Source: UTCHB3 sp964625575 (lineage in GTDB: Bacteria > Bacteroidota > Ignavibacteria > Ignavibacteriales > Ignavibacteriaceae). From it: a stretch of DNA of 64,000 nucleotides. Location of the stretch: positions 1 through 64,000 of the forward strand of contig CAZVBQ010000014.1 in assembly GCA_964625575.1 (NCBI GenBank), read 5' to 3'. Position numbers and translations under genes: made by a program. Below are positions 35,009 to 44,539 of this stretch, in pieces (the first letter of the stretch is position 1; each line of letters begins with the position of its first letter). The notes under the pieces were generated by a model. The model did no database searches. It saw only the letters and a program-made list of their open reading frames with translations, and was not told the origin of the DNA.

Positions 35009-35986
35009 TTGTCGGATAAAAAGAAAAAATTGACCGGTTGGCTGATACTGGAAGTGGTGCTGATAGTGCTTCTTATCGTTACGGTTCAGTATCAGCGTTA
35101 TATACTCGCGACGGTGGTCGCGCTCAAACTTCTTTTTGTCTCCTTCAGGTACTACCATCTGAGGCGATTGCTCGACTCATACTCGATGTTTCGTGTGTTC
35201 AAGCATCTCCCTGATGAAGGCACCTTTGAAGGACAGACTTCAGTAATGTTCGAACCTGTCCGAAGGAAAAAGGGAGTGTTGCTTATTCATGGCTTTTCTT
35301 CAACGCCAAGGGAACTCCGGTCACTCACAGAAATGTTGCAGCTTGAAGGGGTACCCTTCTTTACTCCGGTTTTAACCGGATTTGGCCTCGAGGATGTTCA
35401 TCTCCTTTCGGCTGTCAGGGAACAGGACTGGATGCGTGACGCTATTATTGCGTATGATATATTTTCAGCTAACTGCGATGAGATAATCGTGGTTGGCAAT
35501 TCGATGGGCGCTTTACTCGCCTGTCATATCGCCTCTAAACGGAAAGTTGATAAACTGATACTTACGGCACCATATCTTTTAGCAAAGCGGAAACATGTTT
35601 TCAGCAAGAGGTTGCTTATAGACAGTCCATTTTCGTGGTTGTTAAAACTTTTTAATCCTTATGTGAAAAAAGGGGGTAGACCGGAATCTGCCACGGTGCA
35701 TAACCCTGATCCGAGATTTGCCTATGATGTGATACCGGTAAAGTCGATTGAAGCACTCTGGAGACTTCAAGATAAAATTGCGTATGAACAGATCAGGGCA
35801 GGCAAGACTCTCATTCTGACCGGGAAGAAAGATAACACTGTAGAGAATGACAGGATGTTCGAATTCCTTGACACTAAGGGATTAAAGTATGATAAAATCG
35901 AACTTGAAGGATCCGGTCACCTTGTTTTCAGTGGCCCTGACGCGATTGCAGGAGTAAGAGGAATAATGAACTTTATTGAGAGTTGA
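35009..35986 (+). CDS. Alpha/beta hydrolase, membrane-anchored
   Basis: 325 residues. An N-terminal membrane anchor (about residues 9-40) leads to an alpha/beta hydrolase domain with the oxyanion block LLIHGFSSTPREL, nucleophile elbow VVGNSMGALLA, a late Asp (LTGKKDNTVE) and His in GSGHLVFSG. The pattern resembles carboxylesterase or monoacylglycerol lipase types. The TTG start at 35009 has no strong ribosome site. Its stop abuts that of the convergent meaB. Substrate unknown; a lipid ester would fit the neighbouring phosphodiesterase. Confidence 0.82.
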   Translation: MSDKKKKLTGWLILEVVLIVLLIVTVQYQRYILATVVALKLLFVSFRYYHLRRLLDSYSMFRVFKHLPDEGTFEGQTSVMFEPVRRKKGVLLIHGFSSTPRELRSLTEMLQLEGVPFFTPVLTGFGLEDVHLLSAVREQDWMRDAIIAYDIFSANCDEIIVVGNSMGALLACHIASKRKVDKLILTAPYLLAKRKHVFSKRLLIDSPFSWLLKLFNPYVKKGGRPESATVHNPDPRFAYDVIPVKSIEALWRLQDKIAYEQIRAGKTLILTGKKDNTVENDRMFEFLDTKGLKYDKIELEGSGHLVFSGPDAIAGVRGIMNFIES

Positions 35987-37108
35987 TCACTCCCGGTGTT
36001 TTTTCAACCAGCTTTCTTTCAGGGAATCAAAGGCTGTGGAAGGTATGATCTCTCCATTCAAAAGTTTCTCTTTCATTTCTCCGAACTTATGCGATATTTC
36101 GGTATTTCTGAAAAATGAGTCGTATAGATAATCTTTTATCATGAATTCGACCCACTCAACGTTCTGACTTCTTCTTCTCTTCTCAAAGACACCTGATGCT
36201 TTCGTCTTCAAGGTGAAATCCTCAACTACAGACCAAAGTTCCGGGATTCCTTCCCCTGACAATGCTGACGCGGTGTATGCTTTCGATTCCCATCCTTCAG
36301 TTGAAGGATAAAGGTAGTGAAGGGCAGCCGAATACTCCGCTTTTGCCATTTGGGCTTTCCTAAAATTCTCACCATCGGCTTTATTTATCAAGATCGCGTC
36401 GCATATTTCCATCACTCCCTTTTTCATTCCCTGAAGTTCATCGCCACCTCCGGGTATTAGAACAAGGAGGAAGAAATCGACCATGGATCTGACGGTGATC
36501 TCGCTTTGCCCGACTCCGACTGTTTCGACGAGAATGACATCATATCCGGCTGCCTCGCAAACGGTTATTGCCTCCCTGGTTTTACGGGCCACACCCCCGA
36601 GGGTTCCTCCGGAAGCTGATGGTCTTATAAAACAAGCAGGATTTCTCGAAAGATTTTCCATCCGTGTTTTATCACCGAGGATACTCCCGTTACTGATCGA
36701 GCTTGAAGGGTCAACAGTTAAGACAGCGACTTTATGTCCGAGCCCTGTAAGATACATTCCAAGCGACTCGATCAGAGTGCTTTTACCCGCTCCGGGAACG
36801 CCGCTGATACCAATTCTCACAGATTTTCCTGAAAAGGGGAGGAGCGAAGCAAGAATTTCCTTTGCTCTCGTCTGATGGTGAATCGAAGTGCTTTCAATCA
36901 GTGTGATCGTCTTCGCGAGGCGATTACGATCGTTCGCGATCACACCTTCAACCAATTCTTCATTCGTGAATGCTTTCTTCTTAAAATGACGTACAGGTGC
37001 GGGATTGAATTTTTCATCGACACCTTTTACCACCCGGATGGCAAATTCATCGCCATGGTTTTCGGGTGTCCAATCAGGCTTGTATGATCTTTTTTCGTTT
37101 TCGTTCAT
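35987..37108 (-). CDS. meaB: Methylmalonyl-CoA mutase-associated GTPase MeaB
   Basis: 373 residues. A G3E-type GTPase that loads and protects the adenosylcobalamin cofactor of methylmalonyl-CoA mutase. Walker A is GVPGAGKSTLIESLG, the switch region ETVGVGQSE and the base-recognition block NKADGEN. A C-terminal dimerisation arm is present. It is about 45 residues longer at the N-terminus than the usual MeaB. It lies downstream of mutA-mutB on the same strand, separated from mutB by 83 bases that hold a terminator-like hairpin. Confidence 0.93.
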   Translation of the reverse strand: MNENEKRSYKPDWTPENHGDEFAIRVVKGVDEKFNPAPVRHFKKKAFTNEELVEGVIANDRNRLAKTITLIESTSIHHQTRAKEILASLLPFSGKSVRIGISGVPGAGKSTLIESLGMYLTGLGHKVAVLTVDPSSSISNGSILGDKTRMENLSRNPACFIRPSASGGTLGGVARKTREAITVCEAAGYDVILVETVGVGQSEITVRSMVDFFLLVLIPGGGDELQGMKKGVMEICDAILINKADGENFRKAQMAKAEYSAALHYLYPSTEGWESKAYTASALSGEGIPELWSVVEDFTLKTKASGVFEKRRRSQNVEWVEFMIKDYLYDSFFRNTEISHKFGEMKEKLLNGEIIPSTAFDSLKESWLKKHRE

Positions 37109-37111
37109 AAT

Positions 37112-37176
37112 CTCTATAAAAATAGGCTGTATCGTTTAAACATTGATAAATGGACAATGATTCAAACGACACAGCC
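37112..37176 (-). terminator. Terminator-like hairpin between mutB and meaB (possible attenuator)
   Basis: GGCTGT (37125-37130) and CGTTT (37133-37137) pair with AAACG (37164-37168) and ACAGCC (37171-37176), giving an 11-bp stem with a two-base internal loop. A second inner stem is CATTG (37141-37145) with CAATG (37155-37159). Read on the reverse strand, the stem is followed at once by TATTTTT. It would partly terminate transcription after mutB and lower meaB expression relative to the mutase subunits. Confidence 0.55.
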
Positions 37177-37191
37177 AAACATCAATCCGGC

Positions 37192-39375
37192 TTATTCGCT
37201 GAACCGTTTAAGAACCTCTTCCATTATCTTCTGAGCGGCCTCCGGAATTTTGGTTCCGGGTCCAAAAATGGCAAAGGCACCATGTTCGTAAAGATATTCA
37301 TAATCCTGTTGTGGTATAACGCCACCAACAATAACTATTATATCTTCACGGCCAAGTCTATGCAGTTCCTCAATAAGCTTTGGTAGCAACGTTTTGTGTC
37401 CGGCAGCGAGTGAACTCATACCCACGCAGTGGACATCGTTCTCAACTGCCTGCCGTGCCGTCTCCTCGGGAGTTTGGAAGAGTGGCCCCATATCAACATC
37501 AAATCCCATATCGGCATAGGCTGTTGCAACTACCTTGGCACCTCTGTCATGGCCATCCTGCCCCATCTTTGCAATCATGATTCTGGGCCGCCTTCCGGCA
37601 ATGGAGGCGAACTCATCGGTCATTTTTCTGACAGCGTGTACGGGGTCGTTGTTGCTCATTGAGTACTCCTTTGAATAGACTCCGGCAACAGTTCTGGTTT
37701 GAGCCTGGAACCTGCCGCAAATTTTTTCGATGGCCATTGATATTTCGCCGAGGGTTGCACGGGCTCTTGCCGCATCAACTGAAAGCTCCAGAAGATTTCC
37801 GTCGCCGGATTCAGCTGCCCGGGTAAGCGCTGCCAGTGTTTCCTCAACCCTGCCTTCATTTCTCTTGCTTTTAACTTCCTGAAGCCGTTTAAGCTGGGAA
37901 ATTCTCACGGCAGTATTATCAACCTCAAGTATTTCAATTGCTTCTGCTTTTTCCGGTCTGTACTTGTTAACCCCAAGTATGGTTTCCGTGCCGCTGTCGA
38001 TACGTGCCTGTCTTCTTGCGGATGCTTCTTCAATCCGCAATTTGGGGATGCCGGCCTCGATGGCCTTCGTCATTCCGCCGTATGACTCCACTTCAAGGAT
38101 GTGTTCCCAGGCCCTGTCAGCAAGTGCCCTTGTCAGGGCTTCCAGGTAGTATGAGCCACCCCAGGGATCGATCACCTTACAGATACCGGTTTCATCCTGA
38201 AGGAAAAGTTGAGTATTTCTCGCGATCCTCGCGGAGAAATCCGTGGGGAGGGCTATTGCTTCATCCAAGGAATTTGTGTGCAATGATTGAGTGTGACCCA
38301 GTGAAGCAGCAAGAGCCTCGATGCATGTGCGGATTACGTTGTTAAACGGGTCTTGCTCGGTAAGGCTCCATCCGGAGGTTTGAGAGTGAGTACGGAGTGA
38401 CATCGATTTTGGATTTTTAGGATCAAACATTCTGATCAGCCTTGCCCAAATCAGGCGGGCGGCTCTCATTTTTGCCACTTCCATGAAGTAGTTCATTCCC
38501 TGTGCCCAAAAGAAAGAGAGGCGGGGAGCGAATGAGTCGATATCCATACCCGATTTAATTCCGGTTCTTACATATTCAAGTCCATCTGCCAGGGTGTAAG
38601 CCATTTCAAGATCGGCAGTGGCGCCGGCTTCCTGCATGTGATAGCCGGAGATGCTAATACTGTTGAACTTGGGCATCTCCTTCGAAGTGTAGCGGAAGAT
38701 ATCGGCTATTATCCTCATAGACATGGCAGGGGGGTAAATATAGGTGTTCCTCACCATGTATTCTTTAAGAATATCATTCTGGATGGTTCCACTCAGGAGT
38801 TCGTGGGGTACACCTTGCTCCTCGGCCGCAACGATATAAAACGCCATAACAGGTAGCACAGCACCGTTCATCGTCATCGAAACTGACATCTTGTCGAGCG
38901 GGATCGAATCAAAAAGAATTTTCATGTCCTCGATGGAATCGATAGCCACTCCGGCTTTACCGACATCTCCGATCACTCTTGGGTGATCAGAATCATAACC
39001 ACGGTGGGTGGCAAGATCGAACGCGACCGAGAGCCCCATCTGACCCGCTGCAAGATTTCTCCGGTAGAAGGCGTTACTTTCTTCTGCTGTTGAGAACCCC
39101 GCGTATTGCCTCACCGTCCATGGCCGTTGAACGTACATTGTGGCATAAGGTCCTCTCAAAAACGGGGGAATTCCGGCCACGTAATCGAGGTGTCCGGCAT
39201 CCTTTACGTCATCTCTTGTGTAGAGGGTTTTAACGGGGATCTGTTCCATTGTGTTCCAAACAACATCCTCAGGATTTTTGCCCGTTTCATTGAGAAAGGT
39301 TTCTTTCCATTTCAGATACGAATCCTGGAACTCGGGGGCTTTAAACTTTGGTGATTTAAATTCGGGTCTTTTCAT
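37192..39375 (-). CDS. mutB: Methylmalonyl-CoA mutase large (catalytic) subunit
   Basis: 727 residues. It catalyses the adenosylcobalamin-dependent interconversion of methylmalonyl-CoA and succinyl-CoA. The substrate-binding barrel opens with GIPPFLRGPYATMY and RPWTVRQYAGFSTAEESN. The C-terminal cobalamin domain has the lower-ligand motif DGHDRG (in GQDGHDRGAKVVATAYADMG), SSLAAGHK and GGVIPQQD. Its start overlaps the mutA stop by four bases, the classical coupling of the heterodimer genes. It serves propionate formation or propionyl-CoA breakdown. Confidence 0.95.
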   Translation of the reverse strand: MKRPEFKSPKFKAPEFQDSYLKWKETFLNETGKNPEDVVWNTMEQIPVKTLYTRDDVKDAGHLDYVAGIPPFLRGPYATMYVQRPWTVRQYAGFSTAEESNAFYRRNLAAGQMGLSVAFDLATHRGYDSDHPRVIGDVGKAGVAIDSIEDMKILFDSIPLDKMSVSMTMNGAVLPVMAFYIVAAEEQGVPHELLSGTIQNDILKEYMVRNTYIYPPAMSMRIIADIFRYTSKEMPKFNSISISGYHMQEAGATADLEMAYTLADGLEYVRTGIKSGMDIDSFAPRLSFFWAQGMNYFMEVAKMRAARLIWARLIRMFDPKNPKSMSLRTHSQTSGWSLTEQDPFNNVIRTCIEALAASLGHTQSLHTNSLDEAIALPTDFSARIARNTQLFLQDETGICKVIDPWGGSYYLEALTRALADRAWEHILEVESYGGMTKAIEAGIPKLRIEEASARRQARIDSGTETILGVNKYRPEKAEAIEILEVDNTAVRISQLKRLQEVKSKRNEGRVEETLAALTRAAESGDGNLLELSVDAARARATLGEISMAIEKICGRFQAQTRTVAGVYSKEYSMSNNDPVHAVRKMTDEFASIAGRRPRIMIAKMGQDGHDRGAKVVATAYADMGFDVDMGPLFQTPEETARQAVENDVHCVGMSSLAAGHKTLLPKLIEELHRLGREDIIVIVGGVIPQQDYEYLYEHGAFAIFGPGTKIPEAAQKIMEEVLKRFSE

Positions 39376-41519
39376 TTTTCAACTCCCGTTTTATCAAAAA
39401 TTGAAGATATAACAGCCACTACATCGGCTCCGAGGAATATGAAGTTATCAATGCCTGATCTTTTGTGGTCTTCCACCTGATCCTTTGGATACCCGGCGAG
39501 AATACAGAGGGCATCAGGAACTGCAGTCTTGATCTCCTTTACGAAGGCAGGTACAAGTTCGGGGTATGTCTCGTCGGTCGAGCAAAGCACGAATACTTTC
39601 GCACCGGATGCAACAGCGCCTGTGACCCCATCGGTGATCGAAATGGCTGGTGAGCCAGTTATAACTTCAAATCCGCCGGCCTCAAAGAACCCGCGCGAAA
39701 AATCAGCTCGTGCCTTGTGCTGTTTTACTGTACCCATGCTAAAGAGATACAGCTTTGGAGCCGAACCGGTTCGATCCTTGTATGCCGAGGCTCTGAGCCT
39801 CAAATACTCAAATTGCAGCGCTGGTCTTTCAACCTGTGCAAGCGGGCACTCGACAATCTCAGAACCCGATTTAAGATGGCTGAAAATTTCACCAAGGGTG
39901 GCACCTTTTGAGGCAAGATCAACCGAGAGTTCAAATCTTGTAATGAAGTCCGTTTCGTTCTTTACTTTTTCGAGATCGACGAGAATCGCGTCGTGGTGAC
40001 CCGAAGAGCCTAATACCCGCAACCTTTGCAGCCATTCAGCCCGTTTATCATGTACCTCTTTTGGATCAGGTTTCGACTGTTTTTTAATCACTTCCTTAAC
40101 GTTCGCGTACTGATTGACTCCAACCATAACCGAACGTCGTGTGGCAACATCTTTTACTCTTTTTTCAGCGACAGCTTTTATATCATTTTGTATTTTGCCT
40201 GACAACAGGGAAGCAACCACACCGCCGGTGGATTCGATTTCCATGAAGTAATCCCACGCTTTTTCCGCGAGTTCGTAAGTCAGGGTTTCAACATAATATG
40301 AACCTCCGGCAGGATCTGTGACATGATCCAGGTGAGATTCTTCACTGAGGATAAGTTGAGTGTTTCGCGCGATCCTGTTTGAGAACTCATCGCCTTCGCT
40401 GAATAAATGATCAAAAGGAAGTGTCTCGATCACATTTACACCACCGCTCACGGCTGAAAAAGCCTGAGTGGTAACTCTGAGCATGTTCACGTATGGATCA
40501 ATTGTTGAATGATAATACGGAGTTGTTCGTGCAGCCATGAAAAGCGGGGTACTCTTGTCAACGCCAAATTGATCGAGAAGCTCAGCAAAAACCAGTCTTG
40601 CGGCTCTGAATTTTGCAATTTCCATAAACAGGTTGGTACTTATCCCAAACCGGAAAAAGAGCGAAGATGCGATCAGACCGGGTTCCAAACCGTGCATTTT
40701 ACCTCGCAGGATCATTTCGGAGGCGGAAGCGATCGCGATGCCAAGCTCCTGAACAGCGGATGCCCCGTTCCCGGAGTAGGCAGCCGCATCAACACCGGCA
40801 ACCTTGATCGCGGAATTTATTCCGTTCAAGAATGAAATCGAGCTGGCTGTTTGGCCATAGACTTCATCAAAACTTAACGTGAGTCTCCCGGTTTCGAAAA
40901 GTGTTGAAACCGGATCCGCGTATACAGCTCCTGAAATATCAGAGAGTGAAATGCCCTCATTTTTCAACCAGGCGGAGAAGATGGATAAAAATGCCACAGG
41001 TGAAGCTCCCGCGTTCACAAAGAAGGGACAGGCTTTAATATCCACGCCATTAAGTGCCCTCGAAAGACTGCCAATTCCGGAGATTGAAACTCCATCCTTG
41101 CCGGTTTCACCAACTTTCCCGTAATCCGCGTCGAGTCCGAGTCTCGCGGTAACATCAAGTGGCAGGAAGATGGCGTTTTGCCCCTTGTTAAGTGCATCAA
41201 TAAGCAACTTGTTGAAATTCTCGGCATAAGGGTGGGAAAGGCTCTGCGCGATCAACCAGGAACCGTTGGAATTTCCCGCGGCTGTGGCCCCCCGGAGGTA
41301 ATTCACGAGTCCGGGAAATTGTTCATTCAGTGGGAGTTTTTCAAGGTGTTCGCGGGTATAAAGGGGTTGAAGGTCGATACCTTCATACGTTTTTGTGACA
41401 AGTTTCTTTTCAAAGGGGACGCCTTTCAGGTCAACTTCCGCGGTTCGCTTCCATTCAGCGTGATCAGAAGGTGGAAACAGCTCCCTCAGTTCTAATTTTT
41501 CAGGTAATCTCTCATTCAT
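39372..41519 (-). CDS. mutA: Methylmalonyl-CoA mutase small (non-catalytic) subunit
   Basis: 715 residues from the ATG at 41519; the frame is open 34 codons further but those residues do not look like MutA, and family members begin close to the LRELFPPSDHAEW block. It shares the barrel of MutB but its cobalamin-like domain reads MGTVKQHKARADFS, lacking the DxHxxG ligand, so it binds no cofactor, as is normal for this subunit. It is the first gene of the mutA-mutB-meaB group and is divergent from the protease gene across about 220 bases. Confidence 0.92.
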   Translation of the reverse strand: MNERLPEKLELRELFPPSDHAEWKRTAEVDLKGVPFEKKLVTKTYEGIDLQPLYTREHLEKLPLNEQFPGLVNYLRGATAAGNSNGSWLIAQSLSHPYAENFNKLLIDALNKGQNAIFLPLDVTARLGLDADYGKVGETGKDGVSISGIGSLSRALNGVDIKACPFFVNAGASPVAFLSIFSAWLKNEGISLSDISGAVYADPVSTLFETGRLTLSFDEVYGQTASSISFLNGINSAIKVAGVDAAAYSGNGASAVQELGIAIASASEMILRGKMHGLEPGLIASSLFFRFGISTNLFMEIAKFRAARLVFAELLDQFGVDKSTPLFMAARTTPYYHSTIDPYVNMLRVTTQAFSAVSGGVNVIETLPFDHLFSEGDEFSNRIARNTQLILSEESHLDHVTDPAGGSYYVETLTYELAEKAWDYFMEIESTGGVVASLLSGKIQNDIKAVAEKRVKDVATRRSVMVGVNQYANVKEVIKKQSKPDPKEVHDKRAEWLQRLRVLGSSGHHDAILVDLEKVKNETDFITRFELSVDLASKGATLGEIFSHLKSGSEIVECPLAQVERPALQFEYLRLRASAYKDRTGSAPKLYLFSMGTVKQHKARADFSRGFFEAGGFEVITGSPAISITDGVTGAVASGAKVFVLCSTDETYPELVPAFVKEIKTAVPDALCILAGYPKDQVEDHKRSGIDNFIFLGADVVAVISSIFDKTGVEK

Positions 41520-41740
41520 TGAATCATATCTCGAATTGTTATCATAAAAAAAATTCTTCGATATTGTAAAATACGTAATTAATTGATCAAACCGGTTGCT
41601 CCAGGGAACAAATGAGAGCAATAAACGTTTAATGGAGAAATGGGTTATTTTTAGAATAAATAACGGTTATTCAATTTCTTATATTGCGTTTTTGATAAAA
41701 AGATTTGGACCAAAGATTGATCAACAGACTCAGGAAATTT

Positions 41741-43813
41741 ATGAGAACACCTCTTTTTGTGGCAGTAGTATTCCTTTTCGTATTTTCTTTTAATGCTACT
41801 GTGTGCTCACAGGGAGCGACAGTTGATACGAACAAAACCCTCGTTCCGGAGGAACGGCATTCTTCCGCAATGCAGCTTGTTTCGATGTTTATTGAAAAAT
41901 ACCATTACAGCCCCAAGGAGTTTAACGACAGCCTTTCAGCCTGGATATTAAATGATTATCTGAAAGGGCTCGACTTCCAGAGGATGTACTTCCTTCAGTC
42001 GGACATTGATCAGTTTCAGGAATTTAAATTCGTGCTCGATCAGAACATGAGCACCGGCAATCTTGAGCCTCCGTTTGAGATTTTCAACCGTTACCGGGAC
42101 AGAATGAACAACAGAATATCTTACGCTTTAAAAGTTCTTTCCGCTCCGGTCGACCTAACTAAAAATGAAGAAGTAAATCTCGACCGTGAGAAGGCACCCT
42201 ACGCGAAGAATGAAAAGGAACTCGATGATCTGTGGCTCAAAAGATTAAAATTTGATCTTATCGGGTTGATTCTTGGCGGAAAGGAAGAAAAAGATGCCCG
42301 CGAAGTGCTTGAGAAAAGATACAAAAATCTTCAGAAAGCATTGAATCAGTACCGTGCCGATGACGTCTTCCAGATTTATATGGCATCAGTGATGGAGTCG
42401 ATCGATCCTCACTCATCGTATATGTCACCCAAAACGTCGCAGGATTTCAATATCAGCATGGCACAGTCGCTCGAGGGAATTGGCGCGACCCTTACATCAG
42501 AAAATGATTATGTAACCATTGTGAGAGTTGTCCCCGGTGGACCTGCCTCAAAGAGCGGTCTGCTCGATGATGGTGACAGGATAATTGCAGTTGGTCAAGG
42601 TGATGATGGTGAAATGGTGGATATTGTGGGTTGGCGAACTGATGACGCGGTTCAGCTCATCCGCGGTGCCAAAGGTACCACCGTCAGGCTTAGTATTTTG
42701 AAGAAGAAAGACGGGGCGAACGCGATCCCGAAAGAGATTAAACTTGTAAGAGAAAAGATCAAGATAGAAGAACAGTCCGCGAAGAAAAAGCTTATCGAAA
42801 TAAACGAGGATGGCAGATCTTACAAAATCGGCGTGATAGATGTACCTTCTTTCTACCTCGATTTTGAAGGTAAAAGAAAAGGTGAAAAGGATTTCAAGAG
42901 TACATCAAATGATGTGAGGAAAATTATTGACACCTTAAAAGCAGAAGGGGTAAGCGGAATAGTAATGGACCTCAGAAACAACGGTGGCGGCTCATTGCTT
43001 GAGGCCATCGAACTTACCGGCTTGTTCATAAAAACCGGCGCTGTGGTTCAGGTAAGGGAATCAGATGGTTCGGTGAAAGTTAACCGGGACAACGATCCTT
43101 CAATAGCTTGGGATGGCCCGTTGGCTGTTCTGATCAACTCGGGAAGTGCCTCGGCGAGTGAGATTTACGCGGCAGCGATTCAGGATTACGGTAGAGGGGT
43201 CATTCTTGGCGAACAGTCATTTGGTAAAGGTACCGTTCAGAATCTGATCGATCTTGATAAAGTTTCCGGAGGTTCAAAACTTGGGCAGTTAACACTTACG
43301 ATCGCTAAGTTCTACCGTATCTCAGGTGGCAGCACGCAGCACAAAGGCGTGATACCCGATATCTCGTTCCCGTCAGCTTTTGACCCATCCGAGACAGGGG
43401 AAAGCAGCTATCCGACGGCTCTTCCTTGGGACAAGATAGCAGCCACATCATATCAGTCGATCAGCGGCATCACTTCAAACTTCAAAGAGTTAAGTGAAAA
43501 ACACGACCAACGAACCGCGAAAAATCCGGAGTATCAGTATTTCATACAGGATCTCGAAAAATCAAAAAAACGCAGAAATGAAAAAGTGTTCTCGTTGAAC
43601 CTTGAAAAGAGGAAGCAGGAACAGGAAGAGAAAAAGAAGGAAGAAGAAGCAAGGAAAAACGAGAGAGCAAAAAAAGGATCCATCGAATTGGATAAAGATG
43701 GAAAAGTGGTTAAAGAAACTCTCGTGGTTGAAGATCCGCTTCTCGAAGAATCGGGCCACATCCTCGCTAACCTCATCGAAGATATGGATTCCGGAAAAAC
43801 CGGTAAAAAATAG
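41741..43813 (+). CDS. prc: Tail-specific (C-terminal processing) protease, S41 family
   Basis: 690 residues from the ATG at 41741, chosen because AGGA lies five bases upstream and a signal peptide follows directly (TPLFVAVVFLFVFSF); an in-frame TTG at 41705 is less likely. A Prc-type N-terminal domain (about 40-220) precedes a PDZ domain (EGIGATLTSENDYVTIV onward) and the S41 protease domain. The catalytic dyad is S471 in SGSASASE and K496 in SFGKGT, spaced by 25 as in E. coli Prc. A lysine/glutamate-rich coiled coil and a DUF3340-like end follow. It degrades tagged or misfolded periplasmic proteins. Confidence 0.92.
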   Translation: MRTPLFVAVVFLFVFSFNATVCSQGATVDTNKTLVPEERHSSAMQLVSMFIEKYHYSPKEFNDSLSAWILNDYLKGLDFQRMYFLQSDIDQFQEFKFVLDQNMSTGNLEPPFEIFNRYRDRMNNRISYALKVLSAPVDLTKNEEVNLDREKAPYAKNEKELDDLWLKRLKFDLIGLILGGKEEKDAREVLEKRYKNLQKALNQYRADDVFQIYMASVMESIDPHSSYMSPKTSQDFNISMAQSLEGIGATLTSENDYVTIVRVVPGGPASKSGLLDDGDRIIAVGQGDDGEMVDIVGWRTDDAVQLIRGAKGTTVRLSILKKKDGANAIPKEIKLVREKIKIEEQSAKKKLIEINEDGRSYKIGVIDVPSFYLDFEGKRKGEKDFKSTSNDVRKIIDTLKAEGVSGIVMDLRNNGGGSLLEAIELTGLFIKTGAVVQVRESDGSVKVNRDNDPSIAWDGPLAVLINSGSASASEIYAAAIQDYGRGVILGEQSFGKGTVQNLIDLDKVSGGSKLGQLTLTIAKFYRISGGSTQHKGVIPDISFPSAFDPSETGESSYPTALPWDKIAATSYQSISGITSNFKELSEKHDQRTAKNPEYQYFIQDLEKSKKRRNEKVFSLNLEKRKQEQEEKKKEEEARKNERAKKGSIELDKDGKVVKETLVVEDPLLEESGHILANLIEDMDSGKTGKK

Positions 43814-43826
43814 TCTGAAATTTTTT

Positions 43827-43860
43827 AAGTGGCCTGCGATTTAATCGCGGGCCACTTTTT
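43827..43860 (+). terminator. Intrinsic terminator of prc
   Basis: A 14-bp stem (43827-43840 with 43844-43857, one G-T wobble) closes a three-base loop TTA at 43841-43843 and runs into five T at 43856-43860. It begins 13 bases after the prc stop. The loop is also the stop codon of the convergent nanE gene, so the hairpin is partly inside the nanE coding sequence. Confidence 0.85.
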
Positions 43861-44539
43861 CAATTGCCTCCCTGTACCATCCCATTACCACCCTTGGCCT
43901 GGTTATCACGGTACCGACCACAACCGCGAAAGCACCCAATCTGATCATTTCGGCAGCCTCCTCCGGTGATTTGATCTTTCCTTCAGCAATCACAGGGATA
44001 TCACAATCTTCCGCGAGATTCTTGAGAAGCTCGAAATCAGGTTCATGTTTCGGGAGGTGGCCGGTCTCAGGAGTGTAACCACTAAGAGTGGTCGATAAAC
44101 AATCAGCCCCTGCTTTCCAACATGCCACACCTTCGTCATAAGTTGCAATGTCCGCCATGATCACGGTTCCGGGGTATCTATCCTTGATCGCGGAAATAAA
44201 CCCGGGACCGGTGAGACCTTCCCTGAGTCTGAATGTTCCATCAACCGCGATAATATCGCATCCGAGATCCCGTAATTGTTTAACCTGTCGAAACGATCCG
44301 GTAATCTTAACTGTTCCATCGGGGAATTTCCCTTTAAGGAGCCCAATCACTGGTAGGTGGACATCACGCATTATCCTTCTGATCTTGGCAAGCCCTTGAG
44401 AGCGAATTGCTGCCGCTCCCGCCATTTCCGCGGCCTTGGCGAAAAGCGTTACGCCGCCGGGTGTGTTGAAAGGGTCATCACCCTCTGACTGACATGAGAC
44501 TATAAGCCCGCCTTTAATTTTGTTGAACAGATCACTCAT
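43841..44539 (-). CDS. nanE: N-acetylmannosamine-6-phosphate 2-epimerase
   Basis: 232 residues from the ATG at 44539, which overlaps the upstream hydantoinase-like gene by four bases; the frame continues nine codons upstream but coupling favours this start. NanE epimerises ManNAc-6-P to GlcNAc-6-P in sialic acid breakdown. Blocks visible: GGLIVSCQ, AAAIRSQG, PVIGLLKG, DIIAVDGTFR, MADIAT, STTLSGYT, VIAEGKI and VVGTVITRP. No nanA, nanK or other sialic-acid gene is in the window. Its partners are a hydantoinase-A-like protein and a permease, an unusual setting. Confidence 0.92.
   Translation of the reverse strand: MSDLFNKIKGGLIVSCQSEGDDPFNTPGGVTLFAKAAEMAGAAAIRSQGLAKIRRIMRDVHLPVIGLLKGKFPDGTVKITGSFRQVKQLRDLGCDIIAVDGTFRLREGLTGPGFISAIKDRYPGTVIMADIATYDEGVACWKAGADCLSTTLSGYTPETGHLPKHEPDFELLKNLAEDCDIPVIAEGKIKSPEEAAEMIRLGAFAVVVGTVITRPRVVMGWYREAIEKVARD

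Noticed and set aside
7757..41660. Shared word GTTATTTTTAGAA at about 7758 and 41644 as a promoter motif
   Set aside because: A 13-base AT-rich match is expected by chance several times in a window of this size; the surroundings differ.
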